From: Leifsonia shinshuensis
GTDB lineage: Bacteria; Actinomycetota; Actinomycetes; Actinomycetales; Microbacteriaceae
DNA length: 64,000 nucleotides
Direction: 5' to 3'
NCBI RefSeq assembly: GCF_013410375.1
Contig: NZ_JACCFL010000001.1
Span: 1,364,001 to 1,428,000 of the forward strand
A program made the position numbers and the translations under genes. Positions within the stretch are counted from its first letter, which is position 1. Each line of letters begins with the position of its first letter. The notes under the pieces are model-generated. The model was given only the letters and a program-made list of their open reading frames with translations. It searched no databases and had not been told where the DNA came from. Below are positions 26,338 to 34,390 of this stretch, one piece after another.

Positions 26338-27407
26338 GGGCGTCATCCACCTCGTTGGTGTCGCTCGCCGGGGTCGTCGTCCTGGCGACCGGTGTGGCGG
26401 TCGGCGCCCTCCTGGTGCCCTCGAGAGTCCCGGAAGGGATTGCGAAGACCGCTCCTCCCGCGTCGGCTCCAGCGACGCGAATGAACTCGATCGATGCGCA
26501 GGCGGCCACGCTCGTCATCACGTTGTCGGACGCGCAGAAGATCGTGAGCCCCGTGGCCGGCACAGTGACGAGCACGAACTGCTCCGCAGACGGTGTCATC
26601 GTGTCGGGGACATCTGCCGTTTCCGTCGACGACGCTCCTCTGGTCTTTCTCGCCACTCCGCGGCCGCTCTGGCGCGACCTCGAGGTCGGAGAGAGCGGAG
26701 CCGATGTGTCGGCCCTCCAGCAGGAGCTCGCTCGTCTCGGGCGCGATGTCGGGATCGACGGACGGTTCGGCAGGCGGACCCTCGCGGCTGTGATCGATGT
26801 GGCGAAGGACGCGGGGGTGACCGGTGCGACGGCATGGACATCGTTGCCGGCGTCGTCCTTCCTCTGGTTGCCCGCACCGACCGTGAGGATCGCGAGCTGC
26901 GACGCGCTCCTCGGGAGCAGGATCGATCCGGGTTCGCCCTTGATGAGCCTTCCGCAGGGACTCTCCGCGGCTCGGGTGAGCCCCGTTCCCGCGAACCTCT
27001 TCCCGGGCGATCGGGTGATCAACGTGGGGGACCGTACCGTTCCCGTCGACGGGGACGGGGTCGTCGCCTCCGCCGAAGGCCTCGAGTCCCTGGCGCAGTC
27101 CGACGCCTTCGCCGCGTTCCAGGCGAACGGCACCGGCGGCTCGCCCGGCGAGGGCCGGCCGGGCGCCTCGGCACCGTCCGGCATGCCGGTTCAGTACGAA
27201 TTGGCGAAGCCGATCTCGGTGGTGTCCATTCCCGCCGCGGCGCTGTACGACACGCGAGACGAGACAGGCTGCGTCCTCGGCGACGGCAAGCCGACCCCGG
27301 TCACGATCGTCGGCTCGCAGCTCGGACAGGCATTCGTCATACCGGCGAACGGCGCCGACTTCTCGAATGTGAGGCTCACGACGGGCGAAGCGCGATCGTG
27401 CGGATAG
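26334..27407 (+). CDS. Membrane-anchored adaptor with peptidoglycan-binding domain
   Basis: 357 residues. One N-terminal helix (LVSLAGVVVLATGVAVGALL) anchors a periplasm-side protein. A half-lipoyl-like segment IVSPVAGTVTSTNC (about 70-83) precedes a PG_binding_1 domain (about 113-160: LEVGESGADVSALQQELARL, IDGRFGRRTLAAVI). The rest resembles the beta-rich body of HlyD/MacA-like adaptors, with IPAAALYDTRDETGCVL near the end. Such PG-binding adaptors accompany ABC efflux genes in Gram-positive actinobacteria. The GTG overlaps the lipoprotein stop (GTGA). Confidence 0.78.
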   Translation: MRASSTSLVSLAGVVVLATGVAVGALLVPSRVPEGIAKTAPPASAPATRMNSIDAQAATLVITLSDAQKIVSPVAGTVTSTNCSADGVIVSGTSAVSVDDAPLVFLATPRPLWRDLEVGESGADVSALQQELARLGRDVGIDGRFGRRTLAAVIDVAKDAGVTGATAWTSLPASSFLWLPAPTVRIASCDALLGSRIDPGSPLMSLPQGLSAARVSPVPANLFPGDRVINVGDRTVPVDGDGVVASAEGLESLAQSDAFAAFQANGTGGSPGEGRPGASAPSGMPVQYELAKPISVVSIPAAALYDTRDETGCVLGDGKPTPVTIVGSQLGQAFVIPANGADFSNVRLTTGEARSCG

Positions 27408-28042
27408 CCGCACAGTCCGCGGGTGCGGAGAAAGGAGACCCGGAACTCGTCGCCGAAGCCCTTTCGCATCGCTTCGGCTCCGGCCCGTGGCTCTTCGAAG
27501 CACTCGATTTCGTGTTGCGAACGAATGAGGTCTACGCGCTGACGGGCCCTTCCGGATCGGGCAAGAGCACCCTTCTCGGCATCCTCGCCGGCTGGGGGCG
27601 GCCGGCTGCGGGTGCTGTCCGGAGGAGGAACATCGAGTCGGTCTCCTGGGTGTTCCAGAACCCGCACGGGGTCGCGGGCCGGACCGCCGTGGACCATGTG
27701 GCGCTGCCCCTTCTCGCCCGGGGCGCCTTGCATCCCGAAGCCCGTCGCCGCGCGAGGGCCGGCCTGGAGCGTGTCGGGTTGGCGCACGTCGCGGACGCGC
27801 CATTCCGTGACCTCTCCGGTGGCGAGGCGCAGCGGCTGATGCTCGCGCGAGGACTGGCATCGAAGCCGGACCTCCTCCTCGTGGACGAGCCGACGGCCCA
27901 GCTCGATGCGAGGACGTCCGTGTCGGTCAACGAGGCCATCGCGTCGGTCGCGACCGAAGGAACCATCGTGGTCGTGGCGACCCACGATGCGCAGACCCGG
28001 GACGCGTGCACCGCTGTCATCGACCTGGGCCGCACCCGATGA
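27398..28042 (+). CDS. ABC transporter ATP-binding protein (MacB/LolD type)
   Basis: 214-residue single cassette. Walker A is GPSGSGKSTLLGILAGW, the Q-loop is WVFQNPHGVAGRT, the signature LSGGEAQRLMLARGL, Walker B LLLVDEPTAQLD and the switch His VVATHD. Size and signature place it with the ATPases of MacB/FtsX-type exporters. The GTG at 27398 overlaps the adaptor gene by 10 bp and the stop overlaps the permease ATG, so all are co-translated. Confidence 0.88.
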   Translation: MRIAAQSAGAEKGDPELVAEALSHRFGSGPWLFEALDFVLRTNEVYALTGPSGSGKSTLLGILAGWGRPAAGAVRRRNIESVSWVFQNPHGVAGRTAVDHVALPLLARGALHPEARRRARAGLERVGLAHVADAPFRDLSGGEAQRLMLARGLASKPDLLLVDEPTAQLDARTSVSVNEAIASVATEGTIVVVATHDAQTRDACTAVIDLGRTR

Positions 28043-29127
28043 AGCTCAGGACGATAGTGCGGGAGGCGATCCTCGACATCGCGGCGGGAACGACGCGAGC
28101 GGCCCTGTTCGCGCTGGTGCTCGCCTTCGGGATCGCGGTGCCGGCAGGGGCGGACATCGCGACGATCGCCTCGCTCGAGCGTCAGGCGTCGCAGTACCGG
28201 CTCAGCGGCGGGACGACCCTCGTCTATCAAGCGAAGGCGGGGATCGATGGCGTCGCGTGCGACAGCCTTCGGCGCGCCCCGGGTGTCGTCGCGGCAGGCG
28301 CCATCCGCCAGCGGGGCAGCGCCGAGATCGCAGCGACTCTCCCCGCGCAAGAGATCCCGACCTTCGAGATCTCGATCGGCTTCGGCGGCTTCGCCGCGCT
28401 CGGCGGCCCGCACGCGGACGAGGGTGTGCTGGTCTCGCAGGACCTCGCCGAGACGCTCGGTGCGTCACCCGGACAGAAGCTCCCCCTGACCGACGGAACT
28501 CCGGTCGTGGGCGCGGTGTACTCGTATCCGGCGGACGGGCGGCTACCCGGCTACGGCTACGCGCTCCTCATCCCCGCGGACCCGAGGTCGGCGTTCGACG
28601 AGTGCTGGGTCGAAGCGTGGCCGGTCACGGGGACGCTGAACTCGCTCCTTCCGACGACCCTTCGCCCGGGAGCTGTGCCGTCGGGCAACGCCGGCGCACA
28701 GGGGCCGCGGCTGCAGCAGCTCAACTCGTCGCTCGGTGCGCACTTCGACGGCCAGAGCCTCTACGGTGGACGAGTGACGCGCTTCGCCCCCGAGCTGGTC
28801 CTCGTGGTCGGCCTCGGGCTCGGTTTCACGGCGGTGCTGCGCCGCAAGCTGGAACTGGCGTCCGCCCGGCACAGTGGCGTGTCGCCCGTCGCTCAGGCGC
28901 TCCAGATGTGCGTCGAGTCGCTCGTCTGGGCACTGGCCGGTGTCTGCCTCGCGGTGCCGGCTCTCGTGCTCCTTGCCTCCGTGATCGGTGACGGGTCTTC
29001 CGCCGCGCTTCCGCTCGCCGCCGTCCGGGTCGTCGCGGGGGCGGTTCCGGCGGTCGTGCTCGGAGCGCTCGGAGCGACTTTGTGCGTTCGTGAGCGTCAG
29101 CTCTTCCGCTATTTCAAGGCCAGATAG
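28039..29127 (+). CDS. FtsX/MacB-like ABC permease
   Basis: 362 residues with FtsX-like topology: one N-terminal helix (TRAALFALVLAFGIAVPAGA, about 17-36), an extracytoplasmic domain of about 210 residues, then three C-terminal helices (ELVLVVGLGLGFTAV, ESLVWALAGVCLAVPALVLL, VVAGAVPAVVLGALGATL). MacB-type exporters move peptides or lipoproteins from the outer face of the membrane, fitting a Sec-exported peptide as client. The ATG overlaps the ATPase stop (ATGA). Last gene of the operon. Confidence 0.82.
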   Translation: MKLRTIVREAILDIAAGTTRAALFALVLAFGIAVPAGADIATIASLERQASQYRLSGGTTLVYQAKAGIDGVACDSLRRAPGVVAAGAIRQRGSAEIAATLPAQEIPTFEISIGFGGFAALGGPHADEGVLVSQDLAETLGASPGQKLPLTDGTPVVGAVYSYPADGRLPGYGYALLIPADPRSAFDECWVEAWPVTGTLNSLLPTTLRPGAVPSGNAGAQGPRLQQLNSSLGAHFDGQSLYGGRVTRFAPELVLVVGLGLGFTAVLRRKLELASARHSGVSPVAQALQMCVESLVWALAGVCLAVPALVLLASVIGDGSSAALPLAAVRVVAGAVPAVVLGALGATLCVRERQLFRYFKAR

Positions 29128-29141
29128 AAAATGAGTACCCC

Positions 29142-29531
29142 ATGGCCCAAGTAACCGTCTTCGCCCGCCGCGCCACGATCGACCGGCACCGCCAGGCGCT
29201 CTCCGACGCGATCCACGGCGCCGTCATGGCTGCCCTCGCGTACCCGCCGGAGAAGCGGTTCCACCGCTTCGTCGGCATGGACCCGGCCGATTTCATCTAT
29301 CCGCCCGACCGCGGCGACGACTACACGATCATCGAGGTGTCCCTGTTCGAAGGGCGGACCGTCGAGGCCAAGCGTGCGCTCATCGCGGAGCTGTTCGCCC
29401 TGATCGAAGCGGCCACCGGCATCCCGCCGCACAGCGTCGAGATCACCCTCTTCGAGACGCCGAGGGTCAACTGGGGCATCCGCGGCGTCAACGGCGCCGA
29501 TCTCGCGCTGGGCTACACCGTCGAGATCTGA
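29142..29531 (+). CDS. Tautomerase-superfamily protein lacking Pro1
   Basis: 129 residues of the Tautomerase_2-like group, with RHRQALSDAIHGAVMAALAY, the acidic/aromatic FVGMDPADFIYPPDRGDDYT and RALIAELFALIEAATGIPPH. Tautomerases use an N-terminal Pro as catalytic base; here residue 2 is Ala (MAQVTVFARR). There is no in-frame start nearby that would expose a Pro, so activity may be altered or lost. It lies downstream of the export operon and is probably core genome. Its stop faces the MalY-type gene 3 nt away. Confidence 0.8.
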   Translation: MAQVTVFARRATIDRHRQALSDAIHGAVMAALAYPPEKRFHRFVGMDPADFIYPPDRGDDYTIIEVSLFEGRTVEAKRALIAELFALIEAATGIPPHSVEITLFETPRVNWGIRGVNGADLALGYTVEI

Positions 29532-29534
29532 TCG

Positions 29535-30677
29535 TCAGCGGAGCCGCGCGATCCGCTCCACCGCCTCCGTCAGCACCTCCGGTGAGCAGGCCAGGTTCAC
29601 CCGCGCGAAGCCCGCCCCCTCGCGCCCGAAGTCGAGCCCCCGCACGAGCGCGACCCGCGCCTCCGCGAGGATCCGCTCCGCCGGCTCATCGCCCCAGCCG
29701 AGGCCGCGGAAGTCGACCCAGGCCAGGTAGCTCGCGTGCGGCTCGCGGTAGCCGGCCTCCGGCAGGTGCCGGGCGAGCAGCTGCCCGAACAGCGCCCGGT
29801 TCGCCTCGATCGACTCCAGCGTCCCCGCCAGCCACTCCCTGCAGTCGTCGAACGCCGCCTCGGTGGCGATGCGGCCGAGCAGGCTGGTGCGGACCTCCAC
29901 CTCGACCGGGAGCGCGTGGAGCTGCGCCGCACGCGCCTCCGACGCCGCAACCATCAGCGCGCACTTGACCCCGGCGAGGTTCCAGGCCTTGCTCGCCGAG
30001 TGGGCGGCCACGCCGACGGCGCGCGCCGCATCCGACACCGACAGGAACGGCGCGAACGCAGCGTCGGAGTGGGTCAGCGGCGCGTGGATCTCGTCGCTCA
30101 CCACGGCTACGCCGTAGCGCGCCGCCAGCTCCGCCACGGCCTCCAGCGCGGCGCGCGGGTGCACGAGGCCGAGCGGGTTGTGCGGGTGGCAGAGCAGGAA
30201 CGCGCGCGCGCCGCCGGCGAAGGCGCGCTCGAGACCGTCGAGGTCGAGGGACCAGGTGACGCCGTCGTCCCGCAGCGGGACCTCCTCGACCACCCCGCCG
30301 GCTTCGGGGATGAACTCGTAGAACGGAGGGTACACCGGCGGCGTGATGACGACCCGGTCGCCGGGCGCGATCAGCATGCGCAGCGCCTCCACGATGACCA
30401 CGCTCACGTCCGTCGTCGTCAGCGTCCACGCCGGGTCGACGTCCCAGTCCCAGGTGTCGTGCGCGTACCGGGCGAAGGCCTGCTGGGCGCGGTCGTCCGC
30501 GCCGATGTAGCCGGTGTCGCCGCGGTCGATCGCGGCGTGCAGGGCGGCGGCGATCGGTGGAGCGAGCGGATAGTCCGTCTCCGCCACGAACAGCGGGAGC
30601 ACGTCGGCGGGGTACAGCGACCACTTCTCGCTCGTGCGCTGACGGAGGCGGGCGAGGGGCTCTGCGTCGACGGTCAC
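29535..30677 (-). CDS. MalY/PatB-type PLP C-S lyase/aminotransferase
   Basis: 380-residue fold-type I PLP enzyme. The lysine is in HSASKAWNLAGVKCALM, the hallmark SxxKxWNxxG of MalY/PatB cystathionine beta-lyases. The N-terminal block PLFVAETDYPLAPPIAAAL and the segment LLCHPHNPLGLVH agree. Likely reaction: beta-elimination of cystathionine or related thioethers to pyruvate, ammonia and thiol. The GTG at 30677 directly follows GGGGAG; a much longer open frame upstream is antisense to guaB3 and rejected. Divergent from guaB3. Confidence 0.9.
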   Translation of the reverse strand: MTVDAEPLARLRQRTSEKWSLYPADVLPLFVAETDYPLAPPIAAALHAAIDRGDTGYIGADDRAQQAFARYAHDTWDWDVDPAWTLTTTDVSVVIVEALRMLIAPGDRVVITPPVYPPFYEFIPEAGGVVEEVPLRDDGVTWSLDLDGLERAFAGGARAFLLCHPHNPLGLVHPRAALEAVAELAARYGVAVVSDEIHAPLTHSDAAFAPFLSVSDAARAVGVAAHSASKAWNLAGVKCALMVAASEARAAQLHALPVEVEVRTSLLGRIATEAAFDDCREWLAGTLESIEANRALFGQLLARHLPEAGYREPHASYLAWVDFRGLGWGDEPAERILAEARVALVRGLDFGREGAGFARVNLACSPEVLTEAVERIARLR

Positions 30678-30716
30678 CTCCCCTACTCTGCCAGTGCCGC
30701 GCCATAGACTGAACCC

Positions 30717-31841
30717 GTGAGTATGGAGATTGAGATCGGGCGGGCCAAGCGTGCCCGCCGCGTGTACGCCTTCGACGACGTCGCGGTGGTGCCCAGCCGG
30801 CGCACCCGCGACCCCGAGGACGTCTCGGTCGCCTGGACGATCGACGCGTACCAGTTCTCCATCCCGTTCCTGGCCGCGCCGATGGACTCGGTGGTCTCGC
30901 CGACCACCGCCATCATGATGGGCCAGCTCGGCGGCCTCGGCGTGCTCGACCTGGAGGGCGTCTGGACCCGCTACGAGGACCCGGAGCCCCTGCTCGCCGA
31001 GATCCGCGAGCTCCCCGCCGACAAGGCGACCCGGCGCATGCAGGAGATCTACTCCGAGCCGATCAAGCCGGAGCTGGTCACGCGGCGCCTCGCCGAGATC
31101 CGCGAGGGCGGCGTCACCGTGGCAGGCGCGCTCTCCCCGCAGCGCACCCAGGAGCTCTACGAGACCGTCGTGGAGGCCGGCGTCGACCTGTTCGTCATCC
31201 GCGGTACCACCGTCTCGGCCGAGCACGTCTCCAAGAGCGTCGAGCCGCTCAACCTCAAGAAGTTCATCTACGAGCTCGACGTCCCCGTGATCGTCGGCGG
31301 CGCCGCGACCTACACCGCGGCCCTGCACCTCATGCGCACCGGCGCTGCCGGCGTGCTCGTCGGCTTCGGCGGCGGGGCGGCCTCCACCACCCGCTCCACC
31401 CTCGGCATCCACGCCCCGATGGCCACAGCCGTCGCGGACGTCGCGGGCGCCCGCCGCGACTACATGGACGAGTCCGGCGGCCGGTACGTGCACGTCATCG
31501 CCGACGGCGGTCTCGGCAGCTCGGGCGACATCGTCAAGGCCATCGCCTGCGGCGCGGACGCGGTCATGCTCGGCTCGACCCTGGCCCGCGCGACCGACGC
31601 CCCGGGAGGCGGCTGGCACTGGGGCGCGGAGGCGCATCACCCGCAGCTTCCCCGCGGCAACCGGGTCGAGGTCGGGCAGGTCGCCCCGCTCGAGGAGATC
31701 CTGTACGGCCCGGCGCCGGTCGCCGAGGGAACTGCGAATCTGGTGGGGGCCTTGCGCAGGAGCATGGCAACGACGGGATACTCGGATTTGAAGGAGTTCC
31801 AGCGCGTCGAGGTGGTCGTCGCGCCCTACCAATCGCACTAG
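30717..31841 (+). CDS. guaB3: GuaB3-family IMP dehydrogenase-related protein
   Basis: 374 residues, close to mycobacterial GuaB3 in length and without CBS domains. The N-terminus IEIGRAKRARRVYAFDDVAV and FLAAPMDSVVSPTTAIMM are typical. The loop that carries the catalytic Cys in true IMPDH (GSICTTR) reads GGGAASTTR, so the nucleophile is absent. The family was long of unknown function; GMP-reductase-like activity has been proposed for some members. TAGACT (30705-30710) lies 6 nt before the GTG, so the mRNA is probably leaderless. Confidence 0.92.
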   Translation: MSMEIEIGRAKRARRVYAFDDVAVVPSRRTRDPEDVSVAWTIDAYQFSIPFLAAPMDSVVSPTTAIMMGQLGGLGVLDLEGVWTRYEDPEPLLAEIRELPADKATRRMQEIYSEPIKPELVTRRLAEIREGGVTVAGALSPQRTQELYETVVEAGVDLFVIRGTTVSAEHVSKSVEPLNLKKFIYELDVPVIVGGAATYTAALHLMRTGAAGVLVGFGGGAASTTRSTLGIHAPMATAVADVAGARRDYMDESGGRYVHVIADGGLGSSGDIVKAIACGADAVMLGSTLARATDAPGGGWHWGAEAHHPQLPRGNRVEVGQVAPLEEILYGPAPVAEGTANLVGALRRSMATTGYSDLKEFQRVEVVVAPYQSH

Positions 31842-31875
31842 GTCCTGGCCGAAGGCGGCCGGGGAGGAGGAAACG

Positions 31876-33780
31876 ATGGCGACGACATCCCCGTCCGGCT
31901 CCACAGCCCTGTCTTCGGAAGGCCGCGGCCCGGCGCCCGTCGAGTACCCTTCGCGCCTCGGGCCGGCCGAGCGGGCCGCCGCGATCGAGACCCTCAAGAG
32001 CACCGAGCTCGACATCCTCGTGGTCGGCGGCGGCATCGTCGGCGTCGGCAGCGCCGTCGACGCGGTCACCCGCGGCCTGAACGTCGGCCTGGTGGAGGCC
32101 CGCGACTTCGCGTCCGGCACCTCCAGCCGCTCGTCCAAGCTCGTCCACGGCGGCATCCGCTACCTGGAGCAGCTCGACTTCGGGCTCGTCCGGGAGGCGC
32201 TCATCGAGCGCGGCCTCCTGCTGCAGCGCATCGCCCCGCACCTGGTCAAGCCGGTGCGGTTCCTCTACCCGCTGCACAAGCACGTGTGGGAGCGCTTCTA
32301 CATCGGCGCCGGCATGATGCTGTACGACATCTTCTCCTACAGCGGCCTCCGCCCGCCGGGAGTGCCGCACCACCGCCACCTCAGCAAGCGGCAGGTCCTG
32401 AAGGCGATCCCGAGCATGTCCCCGAGCGCGCTGGTCGGCGGGATCACGTACTACGACGCGCAGGTGGACGACGCCAGGTACACCGCGACGCTCGCGCGCA
32501 CCGCGGCCCACTACGGCGCGCACGTCGCGTCCCGGGTCCGGGTGGAGGGCTTCCTGAAGGTCGGCGAGCGCGTCGTGGGCGTGCAGGCCGTCGACCAGGA
32601 GACCGGTGAGCGCTTCGAGATCCGCGCCAAGCAGGTCGTCAACGCGACCGGCGTGTGGACGGACGACACCCAGTCGATGGTGGGGGAGCGCGGCCAGTTC
32701 AAGGTGCGCGCCTCCAAGGGCATCCACCTGGTCGTCCCGCGCGACCGCTTCCAGTCGAAGATGGGGCTGATCCTGCGCACCGAGAAGAGCGTGCTCTTCG
32801 TGATCCCGTGGGGCCGGCACTGGCTGATCGGCACCACCGACACCGATTGGCACCTCGACAAGGCGCACCCGGCAGCCACGGCGGCGGACATCGACTACCT
32901 GCTCGCGCACGTCAACCAGGTGCTGAACGTCCCGCTCACCCGGGAGGACGTGGAGGGCGTGTACGCCGGCCTGCGCCCGCTGCTGGCCGGCGAGTCGGAG
33001 GAGACCTCCAAGCTGTCGCGTGAGCACCTCGTCGCGCACTCCGTGCCCGGCCTGGTCGTCATCGCGGGCGGCAAGTGGACGACGTACCGGGTGATGGCGA
33101 AGGACGCGATCGACGCGGCCGTGGACGCGCTGGACGGCAAGATCCCGCCGAGCACGACGATGGAGATCCCGCTCGTCGGCGCCGAGGGGTACCAGGCCGC
33201 GTGGAACCGGCGCAGCCGGATCGCGAGCGAGTCCGGCCTCCACCCCGCGCGCGTCGAGCACCTGCTCAACCGCTACGGGACGATGACGGAGGACATCCTC
33301 GTCCTCATCCGCAACGACCCGTCGCTCGCACAGCCGCTGCCGGGCGCCGACGACTACATCGGCGCGGAGGTCGTCTACGCGGCCAGCCACGAGGGCGCCC
33401 TCCACCTGGAGGACGTGCTCGCCCGCCGCACGCGCATCTCGATCGAGGCGTGGGACCGCGGCGTCTCGGCTGCTCCGGTCGCGGCGTCGCTGATGGCCGG
33501 GGTGCTCGGCTGGGAGGCGGCGCGCGAGGAGCGCGAGGTGCAGACCTACCTGAAGCGGGTCGCGGCCGAGCGCGCCAGCCAGCAGCAGCCTGACGACGAG
33601 TCGGCCGACCGCGTGCGCCTGGAGGCGCCGGACATCGTGGACGTGGACGCCGCCGCGGCGAAGGCGGGCGCGGTTACGCGCACGGCGAAGGCGGCGTCGG
33701 CGAAGACCCCGGCGTCGAAGGCGGCCGACTCCGCAGCGGTGGCGAAGGCCGCGGAGGACGCGCCTCCGAAGGAGGAGTGA
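31876..33780 (+). CDS. glpD: Aerobic glycerol-3-phosphate dehydrogenase
   Basis: FAD enzyme oxidising glycerol-3-P to DHAP and feeding electrons to quinone at the membrane. It has 634 residues, about 50-60 more than usual. The FAD fingerprint LDILVVGGGIVGVGSAVDA is at about residues 37-55, followed by SGTSSRSSKLVHGGIRYLEQ and a C-terminal DAO_C domain. The last 75 residues are an Ala/Lys-rich tail (AKAASAKTPASKAADSAAVA). AGGAGGAAACG precedes the ATG. It is 34 nt after guaB3, possibly by read-through. Confidence 0.95.
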   Translation: MATTSPSGSTALSSEGRGPAPVEYPSRLGPAERAAAIETLKSTELDILVVGGGIVGVGSAVDAVTRGLNVGLVEARDFASGTSSRSSKLVHGGIRYLEQLDFGLVREALIERGLLLQRIAPHLVKPVRFLYPLHKHVWERFYIGAGMMLYDIFSYSGLRPPGVPHHRHLSKRQVLKAIPSMSPSALVGGITYYDAQVDDARYTATLARTAAHYGAHVASRVRVEGFLKVGERVVGVQAVDQETGERFEIRAKQVVNATGVWTDDTQSMVGERGQFKVRASKGIHLVVPRDRFQSKMGLILRTEKSVLFVIPWGRHWLIGTTDTDWHLDKAHPAATAADIDYLLAHVNQVLNVPLTREDVEGVYAGLRPLLAGESEETSKLSREHLVAHSVPGLVVIAGGKWTTYRVMAKDAIDAAVDALDGKIPPSTTMEIPLVGAEGYQAAWNRRSRIASESGLHPARVEHLLNRYGTMTEDILVLIRNDPSLAQPLPGADDYIGAEVVYAASHEGALHLEDVLARRTRISIEAWDRGVSAAPVAASLMAGVLGWEAAREEREVQTYLKRVAAERASQQQPDDESADRVRLEAPDIVDVDAAAAKAGAVTRTAKAASAKTPASKAADSAAVAKAAEDAPPKEE

Positions 33781-33859
33781 GCCGCCTCAGCGGAAAAGAG
33801 CCCGAAATCTCCCTCCGGTAAACTGGTACCGAGTGCCCGCGACGGATGGAGACGGATAG

Positions 33860-34387
33860 ATGGTTGACGTTCGACGGGTCAAACTGCCCGGGGTCGGGGT
33901 GTTGCACACGTTCGTCACGGACGACGGGGGCAAGGTCGGCGTCATCGCGCACCGCTCCGGGCACAGCGACCTGATCACGTTCTCCGATCACGAGGACGGC
34001 GCCGACGTGACCAAGGTCTCGCTGCGCCTCAACGAGGACGAGGCGCACACGCTCGCCGAGCTCCTCGGCGGTACGCAGATCACCGAGTCGCTCACCGCAC
34101 TCGACCAGATCCCCGGGCTCAGCATCGACTGGTTCTCCGTCGACTACGAGGACTACATCGCCGGCCAGCAGCTCGGCGCGCCCGGCGACCGCGGCTTCGT
34201 CGGCCTCACCGTCGTCGCCGTGGTGCGCGGGGACTCCGCCAATCCGGCCCCCGCGCCCGACTTCAAGGTCTTCCCCGGCGACACCCTCGTCGTCGCGGGC
34301 ACCCCCGAGAAGGTCGCCAAGGCCTTCGCGTTCTTCCGCACCGGTCAGACCGCGCGGGCCACGTCCGACGCTCCGCCGGGAGGCTGA
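33860..34387 (+). CDS. khtT: TrkA_C-domain regulatory subunit of a cation/proton antiporter
   Basis: 175 residues; KhtT-like. The N-terminal half (VDVRRVKLPGVGVLHTFVTD, KVGVIAHRSGHSDLITFS) matches KhtT, and a RCK_C domain occupies about residues 95-165 (VVAVVRGDSANPAPAPDFKV, DTLVVAGTPEKVAKAFAFF). KhtT gates KhtU in response to nucleotide and pH in Bacillus. Stop and next ATG are 3 nt apart, so the pair is an operon. TAAACT (33819-33824) is the likely -10 and GGAG lies 8 nt before the ATG. Confidence 0.88.
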   Translation: MVDVRRVKLPGVGVLHTFVTDDGGKVGVIAHRSGHSDLITFSDHEDGADVTKVSLRLNEDEAHTLAELLGGTQITESLTALDQIPGLSIDWFSVDYEDYIAGQQLGAPGDRGFVGLTVVAVVRGDSANPAPAPDFKVFPGDTLVVAGTPEKVAKAFAFFRTGQTARATSDAPPGG

Positions 34388-34390
34388 TCC

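Noticed and set aside
29131..29154. Seven-codon ORF (ATG at 29131) before the tautomerase
   Set aside because: It overlaps the real ATG at 29142 out of frame and has no ribosome-binding site.
29535..32156. 873-codon minus-strand frame running through guaB3 into glpD
   Set aside because: Only the part to 30677 matches a protein family (MalY/PatB). The rest is the antisense shadow of guaB3/glpD in GC-rich DNA.
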